This document shows, in pieces, positions 8,201-15,025 of a stretch of 21,622 nt of DNA. A program made the translations under genes and the position numbers. The notes under the pieces are model-generated. The model did no database searches, was not told the DNA's origin, and worked only from the letters and a program-made list of their open reading frames with translations. The DNA comes from JACOWB01 sp964373665 (GTDB taxonomy: Archaea > Aenigmatarchaeota > Aenigmatarchaeia > CG10238-14 > SCSR01). Within the stretch, counting starts at the first letter, position 1; each line of letters begins with the position of its first letter. The stretch is taken from positions 1-21,622 of the forward strand of contig CAYJVM010000015.1 in assembly GCA_964373665.1 (NCBI GenBank), in the 5' to 3' direction.

Positions 8201-9784
8201 TTTGTCAGTGTAACAAAATTCAATATAGTTTTGCCGTTTGAAGAGATGATTGGAGATCCAACCTATTCGCCAATGGATGCTTACTTTGTCAAATCTGACA
8301 ATGCACCTGGACATCCAGACTCGGTAAGCACGGCAACTTACCAATGGAACTTGACCAATTTCACGCTGTTAACCGGGATTAACTCAACAAGCGGCAGGGT
8401 TTGCATTAAAAATGAGTTTAATGTTACGAGAATAACACAGCAGGGACAGCAAGCTTTGAATATTAATGGGACAGGGACAAGAATGCTCATTCTGGACAGT
8501 AAAACAGCCGGAGTTTACGACACTGTTTTATTGAACCGCTCTAATACCATCACTATACTTAATGTAAGTAGCCTAAATGCGAGATCCATCGGATCTCAGG
8601 CATACCTATGGGAAATCAGAGAGTGCGGCTTTTTGACTATAGTGAATGCGTCTATGAGCGCAATACAGTCGCAAGGAAGCTTCATAAGCAACACGAATGG
8701 TGGCGCGCACCAGGCAGGCACTTATTTCACAGTGCCATATGTAGTATTTTCTGGGGGAGTAGCGCAGAGCAGCGTGCCAATCAATGTAAAGTCCGTTGCA
8801 AAACAGGATAACAGAGGATTTGGTTTTGAAGGGAAACTGGCGACGAGCCAGTTTAACTCCAGTGGCGCGACTACAAATGCTGACGGCATAGGATTTGTGA
8901 ATGTAAGCGTAGGCAGCAGCGGAAGATTCATTATGTTCTGGACTACAACAGTTGCCAGCGAAACCGACTCAGCTGACATGAGCACCGCAACAACACTCGA
9001 GATTAAAGGATTTTCCACGTCCGCACAATCCATTACTTCATTGACGAGTGGCAAGATGACATTGATGAATGACACATTTAATAGAACTGGACTAGTGGGC
9101 CTGGCTCCTAACAATAGAATATTGAACGCCACTCTTACAGAATCATCTGACGGAGACTTTGTTTCAAACGGTGTAGCAGACTCGTGGACGGTTGCATTTA
9201 ATGCAAGCAACAACAGAACTAGGATCGTGAATACAACAGCTTCATCGGTTATATGGGCTATTCCGACTTCATTCTTCTACAATGAAACCATAACAACGTT
9301 GATAAATGTGGGGTCATCTGTGTCCGCTAGCAATACAAGATTGAAGCTGTCCGAATGGACAAACAGCTCTAACAATATAACAGCAGTTTTCTATACAGAC
9401 GCCAGCGGTTCGCCGGGAAGATACTCAGTGTCATCAGCAGCTGAAAACGTCACATCTTTGATATGCGCCCAAGGATTTGAAAAACCGACTGCAATACCAG
9501 TCGAGAACGCTACAGTAAACGTCTCAGTTACAGATTGGTCTTCGTTTCCGCCCGCTGTAAAGTATCTGGATATATTCAAGATATCTGACGGTTCCAAGGG
9601 AAGCCAGTCCAACCCGATAGTCACAAGTCCGGTAGGATGCGTACTGGTTAGAATTGGTCCTGGTCAACTTGGATCATGGCCATCTGCGTCAGCAGGAAAG
9701 CCCCCAGTTTTCATCGAAGGGACTGTGACAAAAACAGGTGGAAGCTCCGAATTTGTATACGTGGGGGATGTTTTCAGACCATAG
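5267..9784 (+). CDS. giant sequon-rich S-layer-like surface glycoprotein
   Basis: 1505-residue secreted protein starting with GTG. The signal peptide (about 1-28) ends in APAFA/S. The mature chain is Ser/Thr/Asn/Gly-rich and beta-strand-like throughout, with repeated Ig-like blocks (for example AGEYALNVT, GTYTVKVG, SGTYNIRYN). By eye it carries about 70 N-X-S/T sequons, roughly one per 21 residues, so it is a prime target for N-glycosylation. Eight cysteines are spread along the chain. There is no C-terminal transmembrane helix, and it ends in VFRP without a recognisable anchor. Length, composition and secretion fit a main S-layer or other major envelope glycoprotein, but I recognise no named S-layer family. 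The next gene starts 11 nt downstream and encodes an anchored Thr-rich protein, so the two are likely co-expressed. A glycan assembly locus lies just beyond. Confidence 0.8.
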   Translation: MGGNSFKLISTAIVLVLSTIVLSAPAFASISLNVSTTPVVQSSVAGGVASSSILITGSIVNTTASDNITFINVSASISNNFYSTLTLNNGSFSFNVTAPTVAGEYALNVTTNHSSLPSKRFGIFVSNATSGSINFIGGKTPPFTNGTTFTLNVTLNNGTSALANYTPRVHIYQANGQNVSWTVTNVGSTQTNNSGSIAYNITVPADATMGEYGISIDFGRAFSIFSVGSTFQIAVNTLTSNDEVTPSFTPGSNVTILSKLRASGNPVTGATVTALITYPNGTTTKNITLSAHPSSEGFYNNTFTTESGLRGTYTVKVGALKSGNDITGSTTFSTSTFSGRIEPVKDAFFFEWGGKSAFKPGESISLNLVPINLTNGETINWNACTGGNYTFVSITFVNGVNTTLGNASVTLGTEQYLPSVNVCKVTFKAPADSGTYNIRYNVTFGTETKTLEGFFSVSNHFLKVTPVLDVGGFEGFHTVFAPGTNVTLTLKAINVSGNVETKNISSQTITKIVPLEFISGASEVTTITQSSMDGRGTSDPNITFTLPTTIQGPVLIEVSSTVNSSKNGTAFISESVTGTAFIISNYLEGFLGPQKGESLSTREGESSGGFNADAQCSGTQRFTGRITDVNTSTAAQGATVIGIIQAREEETGKDVSSFLSIAGTTASDSSGSLTVNVTYSPSGGYSFSGNYFVIFNASYKGKTTGIPSFFTCRTLNIGFPLMRVLGSDQQFSWQISPTSALNVTLTNVTHMNGSVLGSTSVFSITQIFNFNPSAGTMQVLKNNTPMQVRFTASSTYNKANLTLYPENYSISGVALTKWPNGFFDLRPRVASDFGTDTGFGGFMVVSFDAFTENFGFGQVAAGSVQSMVINVRANAGNGTSNNNYVKTSSFDNNTAFTIKMGRPWEGSLVTLTNVNATKLSDNFGNSTYDNVTFERWNVTYAVPSTLSKGGTMVTVTVNGTAGNMTNSLSSFDTVDVPLFVSVTKFNIVLPFEEMIGDPTYSPMDAYFVKSDNAPGHPDSVSTATYQWNLTNFTLLTGINSTSGRVCIKNEFNVTRITQQGQQALNINGTGTRMLILDSKTAGVYDTVLLNRSNTITILNVSSLNARSIGSQAYLWEIRECGFLTIVNASMSAIQSQGSFISNTNGGAHQAGTYFTVPYVVFSGGVAQSSVPINVKSVAKQDNRGFGFEGKLATSQFNSSGATTNADGIGFVNVSVGSSGRFIMFWTTTVASETDSADMSTATTLEIKGFSTSAQSITSLTSGKMTLMNDTFNRTGLVGLAPNNRILNATLTESSDGDFVSNGVADSWTVAFNASNNRTRIVNTTASSVIWAIPTSFFYNETITTLINVGSSVSASNTRLKLSEWTNSSNNITAVFYTDASGSPGRYSVSSAAENVTSLICAQGFEKPTAIPVENATVNVSVTDWSSFPPAVKYLDIFKISDGSKGSQSNPIVTSPVGCVLVRIGPGQLGSWPSASAGKPPVFIEGTVTKTGGSSEFVYVGDVFRP

Positions 9785-9795
9785 GATGATAAGTT

Positions 9796-11223
9796 ATGAA
9801 CACAAAATCTATAATTGCCCTTTCAATTTTCGGCGTTCTACTGTTGTCGCAAGTGGCATTTGCGTCTGTATCAACAGTTTCTACAAGCATGTCAACTAGC
9901 AGGGCAACAACAGGCACTAGCGTTACAGGGACCGTTACAGTCACAGCAACAGGCTCTGAAAGCGGAAGCATACAACTAGTGTGCACCCCGTCAGGTGTCA
10001 CTATATCTGATCCTTCATCCGGATCGTATAATTCAGCATTATCGTCGACACCTGCAACTTTTGATTTTACATTTACGGCAGGCACGGCCAACACATACAC
10101 ATGCCAGGGACAATCCGGTGGTGTTACTGGCGATGCTACTATAGTATTCGTTGATCCTAGCGCTTTAACAGTTACAGGGACGCCGACTTCAAAGAGCGTA
10201 AGCGCTTCCGGCGAGACATTTATATTAACCGTCAACCTCCAAAATTCGCAAGCAGCTGCAATAACAACATCATACTCGTTATCCTTACCTTCCGGGTATT
10301 CAGCAAGCGGCGACTCTACATCAAGCACAGCGGTAACAGTCGCTGCAGGGACCACAACCGCATTGACATGGACGATTACAACAGGATCAAGTTCAGGCCC
10401 AATAACTCTGTCGATTGGTGGCACTAGTGCATTTTCAACCTCGGTCACAGTGCCGTCAACCACCACCACGACTACCACTACCACCACGACAACCACAACA
10501 ACTACACCAACGACGCCTGGTGTCAAAGTCACCACAGAAAAGGGCAAGGCGACTATAGCTATTCCGTCCATAGCGATTGGAAAATCAGCCACTGTTAATA
10601 TAAACAAGACAGAGGATGTAGCTGTGAGCCAGATTACCATTTATGTCAATAACTCTGTCAACCGCATCCAAGTCACGGTCACAAAGCTTGCAGACAAGCC
10701 GGCAGAAGTGACCCAGGAAATCTCCGGCAAAGTCTATCATTATATCCAGATCGACAAGAACAGTACAGCCGTCGACACGGCGGTAAACAAGACGGACATA
10801 CGGTTTAAGGTGGAGAAAAGCTGGTTGACCTCGAACAATGTAAACGAGTCGACAGTTGCTTTGCATCGTTATGAAAATAACACTTGGAACAAATTGGAGA
10901 CGACAAAAATAGGCGAGCTAGGCAGCGAGACGGATGTTATATATTACGATGCGGTGTCACCGGGGTTGTCTGTATTCGCTGTAGCCGGCGAAGCTGCGTC
11001 AGTTTCACCCACACCGCCGTCTACCGAGCAGCCGCCCGCGGAACAGCCTCCAGAAACTGGCGAGGAGACCCTTCCTATAGGAGGTTCGAACTTTTGGTTA
11101 GTAATTGTGATAGTGGCAGTTGTAGCAGCTGGGGGCATTTTCCTTATCATGAAAACTGGCGTCTTGGATAAAATAATGGGCAAGCCTGGTTGGGACGCGG
11201 GTAAAAAAAGATACAATCGCTAA
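9796..11223 (+). CDS. Thr-rich surface protein with PGF-pre-PGF domain and C-terminal anchor
   Basis: 475-residue exported protein. The signal peptide ends near VAFA/S (22-25). A Ser/Thr-rich Ig-like region (about 25-215) is followed by 16 consecutive Thr (residues 222-237), a likely O-glycosylated spacer. Next comes a PGF-pre-PGF-type domain (TIGR04213-like, about 250-400): 'SQITIYVNNS', 'VYHYIQIDKN', 'DIRFKVEKSWL', 'STVALHRYENNTWNKLET' and 'SPGLSVFAVAG'. A Pro-rich linker (PPAEQPP), one transmembrane helix (about 428-450) and a short basic tail follow. Such domains occur in archaeal cell-surface proteins, often near sorting signals. Here the anchor is an ordinary transmembrane helix and no classical PGF tail is seen. 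Starting 11 nt after the S-layer-like gene, it may anchor that layer to the membrane (inference). Confidence 0.88.
   Translation: MNTKSIIALSIFGVLLLSQVAFASVSTVSTSMSTSRATTGTSVTGTVTVTATGSESGSIQLVCTPSGVTISDPSSGSYNSALSSTPATFDFTFTAGTANTYTCQGQSGGVTGDATIVFVDPSALTVTGTPTSKSVSASGETFILTVNLQNSQAAAITTSYSLSLPSGYSASGDSTSSTAVTVAAGTTTALTWTITTGSSSGPITLSIGGTSAFSTSVTVPSTTTTTTTTTTTTTTTTPTTPGVKVTTEKGKATIAIPSIAIGKSATVNINKTEDVAVSQITIYVNNSVNRIQVTVTKLADKPAEVTQEISGKVYHYIQIDKNSTAVDTAVNKTDIRFKVEKSWLTSNNVNESTVALHRYENNTWNKLETTKIGELGSETDVIYYDAVSPGLSVFAVAGEAASVSPTPPSTEQPPAEQPPETGEETLPIGGSNFWLVIVIVAVVAAGGIFLIMKTGVLDKIMGKPGWDAGKKRYNR
10459..10506 (+). repeat. ACN trinucleotide tract encoding Thr16
   Basis: Sixteen threonine codons in a row, mixing ACC, ACG, ACT and ACA. 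The tract lies at the junction of the Ig-like region and the PGF-pre-PGF domain. The antisense frame reads as poly-Val and explains a long spurious minus-strand ORF. Confidence 0.95.
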
Positions 11224-11297
11224 ATCACTATTTAACTCGGAAAATCCAAATGCTTAAAAGAGTTTCGTGGTGGTTAAATATAAGGTCGTCATTTTCC

Positions 11298-12791
11298 CTA
11301 ACCTTCTATGATCTTCACATTGCTTGCAGCCACCTTTTCTTTGAATAATGGGCAAATGTAAGGGTCGTTATCAAAATTCAAACCTTTTCCAGACGATACA
11401 TAAAGAACAGTGGCGCCGCCGACATTCAACGAGTTCATAGTTTCGTTACTGCAAGTTTCCCCTAATGACGGCGGAAGCGCGGCTTTGTCGCCTTTGAAAA
11501 AGGCGAGTGTGTTAAAGTCGTTCGAAATCACGAATGTTGTACCTTCGGAATTAAGTATTTCCAGCCTTTTTTCCAGCAAAGCCGCTTCTTCATTCGGGAA
11601 ACTTTGGAACTGTTCAAACCCGAAGTTTGAGTAGGTGAGGAAGTAGGGGGATGTTTGGGCAAGCTGCACGACATTAAATGCAGCTATGGCCAAGACCAAC
11701 CACAATAGAATTTTGTGTGCCGTTATCTTGTCCAGCGCATAGCCGCTAATCAGGTAGAGGGGAAGGAACATGAATATGTAATGCCGGGGCAGTGTGAAGC
11801 TTAGAACAGAGAATATGATGAATGACAGAATGAAAAACACGATGATAGTTGGATGCACATCGAACTTCTCCTTTTTACTTGCATGGCGATAAACAAGATA
11901 AGACGAAGCTACTAGAGCCGCCAAAAATAAAAACGAATTTCTCAGAATCAGGTGCCCCATTACAGTATGCATTCTGAAGGAGAAAAATCCAAGGGCATTT
12001 GAAAAACCGAACCTGCTTTGCCCGAACCCTATAATGTCCTGCGGGAAGATGATGGTGAAAACCAAATAATACGCGGCTCCAAGAAGAATCAAGAAATAAA
12101 TGTTTTCTTTTATGTCCTTGTTGACAACAAATTGGGAGATGGCGAATATGGGGAGCATGAAAAGCGGCTGTATGTGACGAGTCAGCAAGGTTGCTGTGAT
12201 AGAGACGAAAAACAATCCGAGATACAAAAACCTTTTCTTACCAGCTGACTTGATGTAGTTTAGATAGAGCAATAGCGTGAGAAGAGCAAATACAACAAGA
12301 GAATTCTCCAAGAAAATAACCCTGCTATACCCGACCATTTCAAATGAAAGCGATGCCACAACAGTGCTCCAAATTGCTGCCCTTAATCCGAACAATCGAT
12401 TGCCTATGAGAAATATAAGAAAGAGCGCGGCAACACCTTCAACAGCTTCCATTACACGAATTGCTACATAGTTTTTCGACAGCGCATCATAAGCTGCATA
12501 TCCCCAAACAAACATGTCAGGCCCCAGAAGCTTCAATGGCTCATAATCCGCTTCGATGAAGATCGAAGGCAGTCCGATTATGAACTTCCCCAGAGGGGGG
12601 TGCTCCTTCACGTAATCTTTACCAGCTTCAAAGCTCTGCTGATGCGTTTTGATCGCACTTATGCCAAAAATGACTTCGTCACCGTTCAAGGGCACGTTAA
12701 GGTTATAAAAGCGGAAAAACACGCCGAAAAGAATCAAGATTACCAGGGAAACTTCCAAAAGAGGAATTTTTTTCAACAGTCCTAAAGCCAC
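11298..12791 (-). CDS. GT-C glycosyltransferase, PMT/ArnT-like (GT39-type)
   Basis: 497-residue polytopic membrane protein of about ten or more hydrophobic segments. Near the N-terminus PLNGDEV (35-41) carries the acidic pair of GT-C enzymes in the first extracytoplasmic loop, and KEHPPLGKF (62-70) is the conserved HPPLGK-type motif of the protein O-mannosyltransferase/ArnT clan. The C-terminal about 90 residues form a soluble extracytoplasmic tail. Enzymes of this fold transfer a sugar from a polyprenyl-phosphate donor to protein, lipid or glycan on the outer face. The start is GTG at 12791; no other in-frame start lies nearby upstream. It sits 36 nt after the second SMR gene and may have its own promoter overlapping that gene's stop. 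Substrate is unknown; context suggests glycosylation of envelope components. Confidence 0.8.
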   Translation of the reverse strand: MALGLLKKIPLLEVSLVILILFGVFFRFYNLNVPLNGDEVIFGISAIKTHQQSFEAGKDYVKEHPPLGKFIIGLPSIFIEADYEPLKLLGPDMFVWGYAAYDALSKNYVAIRVMEAVEGVAALFLIFLIGNRLFGLRAAIWSTVVASLSFEMVGYSRVIFLENSLVVFALLTLLLYLNYIKSAGKKRFLYLGLFFVSITATLLTRHIQPLFMLPIFAISQFVVNKDIKENIYFLILLGAAYYLVFTIIFPQDIIGFGQSRFGFSNALGFFSFRMHTVMGHLILRNSFLFLAALVASSYLVYRHASKKEKFDVHPTIIVFFILSFIIFSVLSFTLPRHYIFMFLPLYLISGYALDKITAHKILLWLVLAIAAFNVVQLAQTSPYFLTYSNFGFEQFQSFPNEEAALLEKRLEILNSEGTTFVISNDFNTLAFFKGDKAALPPSLGETCSNETMNSLNVGGATVLYVSSGKGLNFDNDPYICPLFKEKVAASNVKIIEG

Positions 12792-12819
12792 TTGCCCACA
12801 ATTAAAAATGATTTTGTCC

Positions 12820-12829
12820 TATAAATACT
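12820..12829 (-). promoter_or_regulatory. TATA-like box before the PMT-like gene
   Basis: On the minus strand AGTATTTATA is centred 33 nt before the GTG at 12791 and overlaps the TAG stop of the upstream SMR gene. It could give the glycosyltransferase an internal promoter in addition to read-through. Confidence 0.4.
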
Positions 12830-13175
12830 AAACGGCAATGAGGATAATCCCAGCAAATATGAGCAAAAAACCGACAATTTTGGTTGCAGTCACCTTTTCT
12901 TTAAGCACCTTGAACGAGAGTATGGCGACCCATACATATGTCAAAGCAGTCAATGGGAATATTTCCGACAGCTCGCCGAATTTCAATGCGGCTATCATGA
13001 ATGAGGTGGCAATCAAGAAAAGCGCAGCGCCGGCGAGGAACTCTTTGCTTACAATAATTTCCTTTACGATTTTAACTTTCTTAGAAGCAAGCTTGAAAAG
13101 CAGGGTTGCTAATGCTCCGAAAATTGTTGATACGACAGCCAATGACAAAGGCAAGACATCAACCATTTCTAGCAC
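12828..13175 (-). CDS. small DMT/SMR-family membrane protein (4 TM), copy 2
   Basis: 115-residue protein with four hydrophobic helices, the size and layout of small multidrug resistance/EamA half-transporters. Its AALKFGELSEIFP...TYVWVAILSF block is the family's central conserved segment. It is paralogous to the upstream neighbour (AALKFGELSVLYP...SFVWITIAS), and the two genes overlap by 17 nt. Pairs of small SMR proteins act as heterodimers; the ArnE/ArnF pair is the proposed flippase for undecaprenyl-phosphate-aminoarabinose. Next to GT2 and PMT-like enzymes, a role as flippase of a polyprenyl-phosphate sugar is the best inference. The GTG at 13175 is used; the ATG at 13166, preceded by GGGTG six nt upstream, is an equally likely start. 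Confidence 0.8.
   Translation of the reverse strand: MLEMVDVLPLSLAVVSTIFGALATLLFKLASKKVKIVKEIIVSKEFLAGAALFLIATSFMIAALKFGELSEIFPLTALTYVWVAILSFKVLKEKVTATKIVGFLLIFAGIILIAV
12965..12992. repeat. 28-nt exact direct repeat, copy in SMR gene 2
   Basis: Identical over 28 nt to 13311-13338 in the neighbouring paralogue. It covers the codons for AALKFGELS on the minus strand. The flanks diverge immediately. Confidence 0.95.
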
Positions 13176-13515
13176 CCAATCCTATCATGGAAATGCCGCT
13201 GATGATGAGGCCAATTCCTGCCCAATTCAGCAAGGTCACGCTTTCATCCAGCAAAAATATCGATGCAATAGTTATCCAAACGAAACTCAATGACCATATC
13301 GGGTAGAGAACCGACAGCTCGCCGAATTTCAATGCGGCGACAAAAAGCAATGATGTCACTCCATAAGCCAGCAGCCCGACGACCAGATATGGATTAATTA
13401 GAGAGGCCAATGACAAATCGATTGAAGCAGAACTTAATTTGAAGGACAGCTGTGCAATAGTTGCAAGCACAGTGCAAACGACAATAAGGACCATTCCTTT
13501 TGTATGCGCGCGCAT
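13159..13515 (-). CDS. small DMT/SMR-family membrane protein (4 TM), copy 1
   Basis: 118-residue, four-helix membrane protein of the SMR/EamA type, paralogue and predicted partner of the gene that overlaps its 3' end. An early LATIAQLSFKLSS segment corresponds to LATLLFKLAS in the partner. The central AALKFGELSVLYPIWSLSFVW block is shared almost intact. The ATG at 13515 is preceded by GTGAT, a plausible ribosome-binding site. Its start follows the GT2 gene's stop by 8 nt, which supports one transcript. By analogy with ArnE/ArnF, the pair may flip a polyprenyl-linked sugar made by the GT2 enzyme. A drug-efflux role is less likely in this context. Start assignment is firm. Confidence 0.82.
   Translation of the reverse strand: MRAHTKGMVLIVVCTVLATIAQLSFKLSSASIDLSLASLINPYLVVGLLAYGVTSLLFVAALKFGELSVLYPIWSLSFVWITIASIFLLDESVTLLNWAGIGLIISGISMIGLGARNG
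13311..13338. repeat. 28-nt exact direct repeat, copy in SMR gene 1
   Basis: Second copy of the 28-nt identity described at 12965-12992, at the equivalent position in the paralogous gene. Confidence 0.95.
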
Positions 13516-13523
13516 TCACATCA

Positions 13524-14246
13524 CTATCTGAATAGGTCTGTGGTGCTTAGCTTCAACATGTATGCAAAAAAGTTCCAATAGGTCTTTATTTTCGAAACCA
13601 TGCTGTATGCCCAGTGTGATTCACCGTGTTTTCTCCTCCCGAAATGGACTGGTATGCTTTCAATTCTCATACCGCTTTTGAATGCCATGTATTGGACATA
13701 AAAGTCAAACTTAAAGTCATACGGAGCTTTTGACAGCTTGTCCAGGAACGACTTGTGGAAAACCTTGGGTTGGCCGTTTATGTCGTCGAATTTTCTTAAA
13801 AACAAAGCGGTAGTTATAATGTGCATAGCTTTTGTAATTATGAGTTCGCTCATTACCCTGGTAATTCTATGACCCTTCAACAGAACTCTTTTCATGTCAG
13901 GATATTTAATCAACTCATCATGAGCGCGTATAACATCCAAAGGATCGCACTGCTGGTCCGCATGGGTATAAGCAAGCACTTCCCCTTTGCAGTGCTTCAG
14001 GCCGAAAAGAATACCGTAACCATAACCTTTGTTTTCCGGAATCGTAACTACTCGCACGAACTTGTATTTAGATTTTGCGAGTTCTGTCTTCAGAACAGCT
14101 TCAGTGTCGTCGAAAGAACCATTGTTCACCAGAACAACTTCCGCATTGCGTTTTCCTACAACCTCTGCAAGCCTCTTCAAGATGAACGGAATGCTTTTCG
14201 CTTCGTTGTAACAAGGCAGGACTAGAGAGAGTTCAGGCCGCTTCAT
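13524..14246 (-). CDS. family 2 glycosyltransferase, polyprenyl-phosphate sugar synthase-like
   Basis: 240-residue GT-A enzyme of the dolichol-phosphate-mannose synthase type, acting at the inner membrane face. Motifs: LVLPCYNEAKSI (8-19), the nucleotide-binding VNNGSFDDT (40-48), ENKGYGYGILFGL (71-83), and HADQQCDP (95-102), where the usual DAD is HAD. A later FDDINGQPKVF segment resembles the acceptor-side motif of this group. There is no long C-terminal membrane domain, as in single-domain DPM1-like enzymes. It would transfer the activated sugar to polyprenyl phosphate, the substrate for a flippase and a GT-C enzyme; both kinds of gene follow directly. It begins 2 nt after the stop of the nucleotidyltransferase gene. 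The sugar is unknown. Confidence 0.88.
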   Translation of the reverse strand: MKRPELSLVLPCYNEAKSIPFILKRLAEVVGKRNAEVVLVNNGSFDDTEAVLKTELAKSKYKFVRVVTIPENKGYGYGILFGLKHCKGEVLAYTHADQQCDPLDVIRAHDELIKYPDMKRVLLKGHRITRVMSELIITKAMHIITTALFLRKFDDINGQPKVFHKSFLDKLSKAPYDFKFDFYVQYMAFKSGMRIESIPVHFGRRKHGESHWAYSMVSKIKTYWNFFAYMLKLSTTDLFR

Positions 14247-14248
14247 AA

Positions 14249-15025
14249 TTATCTATTCGATTTTAATTTGAAATAGTCTGACCAAAATTGGTATGATTTC
14301 AAGTCTTCCGGAGTACCCCACTGAAGAAAGTGCCCCAACGGATAGACATGCACTTTAAGACCATCCAGCCTAGCAGCTTCTGTAACCATACTCATGTAAT
14401 ATTCGCCCTTCACTATCATACCCCGCTTTATCACTTCCATCAAGTACTTTTTCAGCATTGCACCTGACGAAAAGTAAAATGTGCCAGCCTGCTGGAAGCA
14501 ATCCATCTTGTTTTCCGTAAAGCTGAACTTTTCTCGGCATTCCATCATCCAATTGTTTTCATCAACCAGCATGGACGCGTATAACTGGGATCCAAGAAGG
14601 TGAGGGTGAAATCCCTTGTAAGCAGTGACTGCCAAATCGCATTTTGTGGCTTCAAGACGCCTCTTGAAGTCTTGGTAATCCCACCAAGCACCAAAGTCAC
14701 AATATGTTACAATAACAGGTTCGTTGTCCTTTAGAAAGTCAATAGTCTTTAAAGCCTCCAGCAGGCTCCAAGCCGCACCAAGTTCATGATAAGATATCCC
14801 TACAACTAGACTGTCCGGCTTTATCCCTTTCAGCACAGCTTTCATATCGCTCCTTCTCAAGTGATCGTTATTGCATACAAAAACGAAGTCTTCCTCACCC
14901 GGAAACATATTCACAACGTGCTCTATCATTGGCTTGCCGTCTATCTTTATCAAAGGTTTTGGTTCTTTGTAACCGGCTTTTTCAAACCTTGCCCCCATAC
15001 CTGCCATAGGCACAACAATTTTCAT
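14249..15025 (-). CDS. sugar-phosphate nucleotidyltransferase 1
   Basis: 258-residue cytoplasmic nucleotidyltransferase of the RmlA/GlmU N-terminal fold. The N-terminal signature VPMAGMGARF (5-14) with KEPKPLI (20-26) and GKPMIEHV binds the NTP. GAAWSLLEA (83-91) and YCDFGAWWD (108-116) supply base recognition and a metal-binding Asp. The C-terminal HFLQWGTPEDLKSYQFW is typical of sugar nucleotidyltransferases. It would activate a sugar- or polyol-phosphate to the NDP form. Base and sugar cannot be read from sequence. It is paralogous to the nucleotidyltransferase at 18224-18988, with matching N- and C-terminal signatures. Its ATG follows the aldolase stop with no gap, so the two are translationally coupled and may act in sequence. 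Confidence 0.88.
   Translation of the reverse strand: MKIVVPMAGMGARFEKAGYKEPKPLIKIDGKPMIEHVVNMFPGEEDFVFVCNNDHLRRSDMKAVLKGIKPDSLVVGISYHELGAAWSLLEALKTIDFLKDNEPVIVTYCDFGAWWDYQDFKRRLEATKCDLAVTAYKGFHPHLLGSQLYASMLVDENNWMMECREKFSFTENKMDCFQQAGTFYFSSGAMLKKYLMEVIKRGMIVKGEYYMSMVTEAARLDGLKVHVYPLGHFLQWGTPEDLKSYQFWSDYFKLKSNR

Noticed and set aside
8722..9213. 163-residue minus-strand ORF
   Set aside because: Antisense of the S-layer-like gene, low complexity, no recognisable domain. Similar minus-strand shadows occur throughout 5267-9784.
9774..10640. 288-residue minus-strand ORF with a poly-Val run
   Set aside because: Antisense of the Thr-rich gene. The poly-Val is the complement of the Thr codons, and the plus-strand frame has a signal peptide, domain and anchor.
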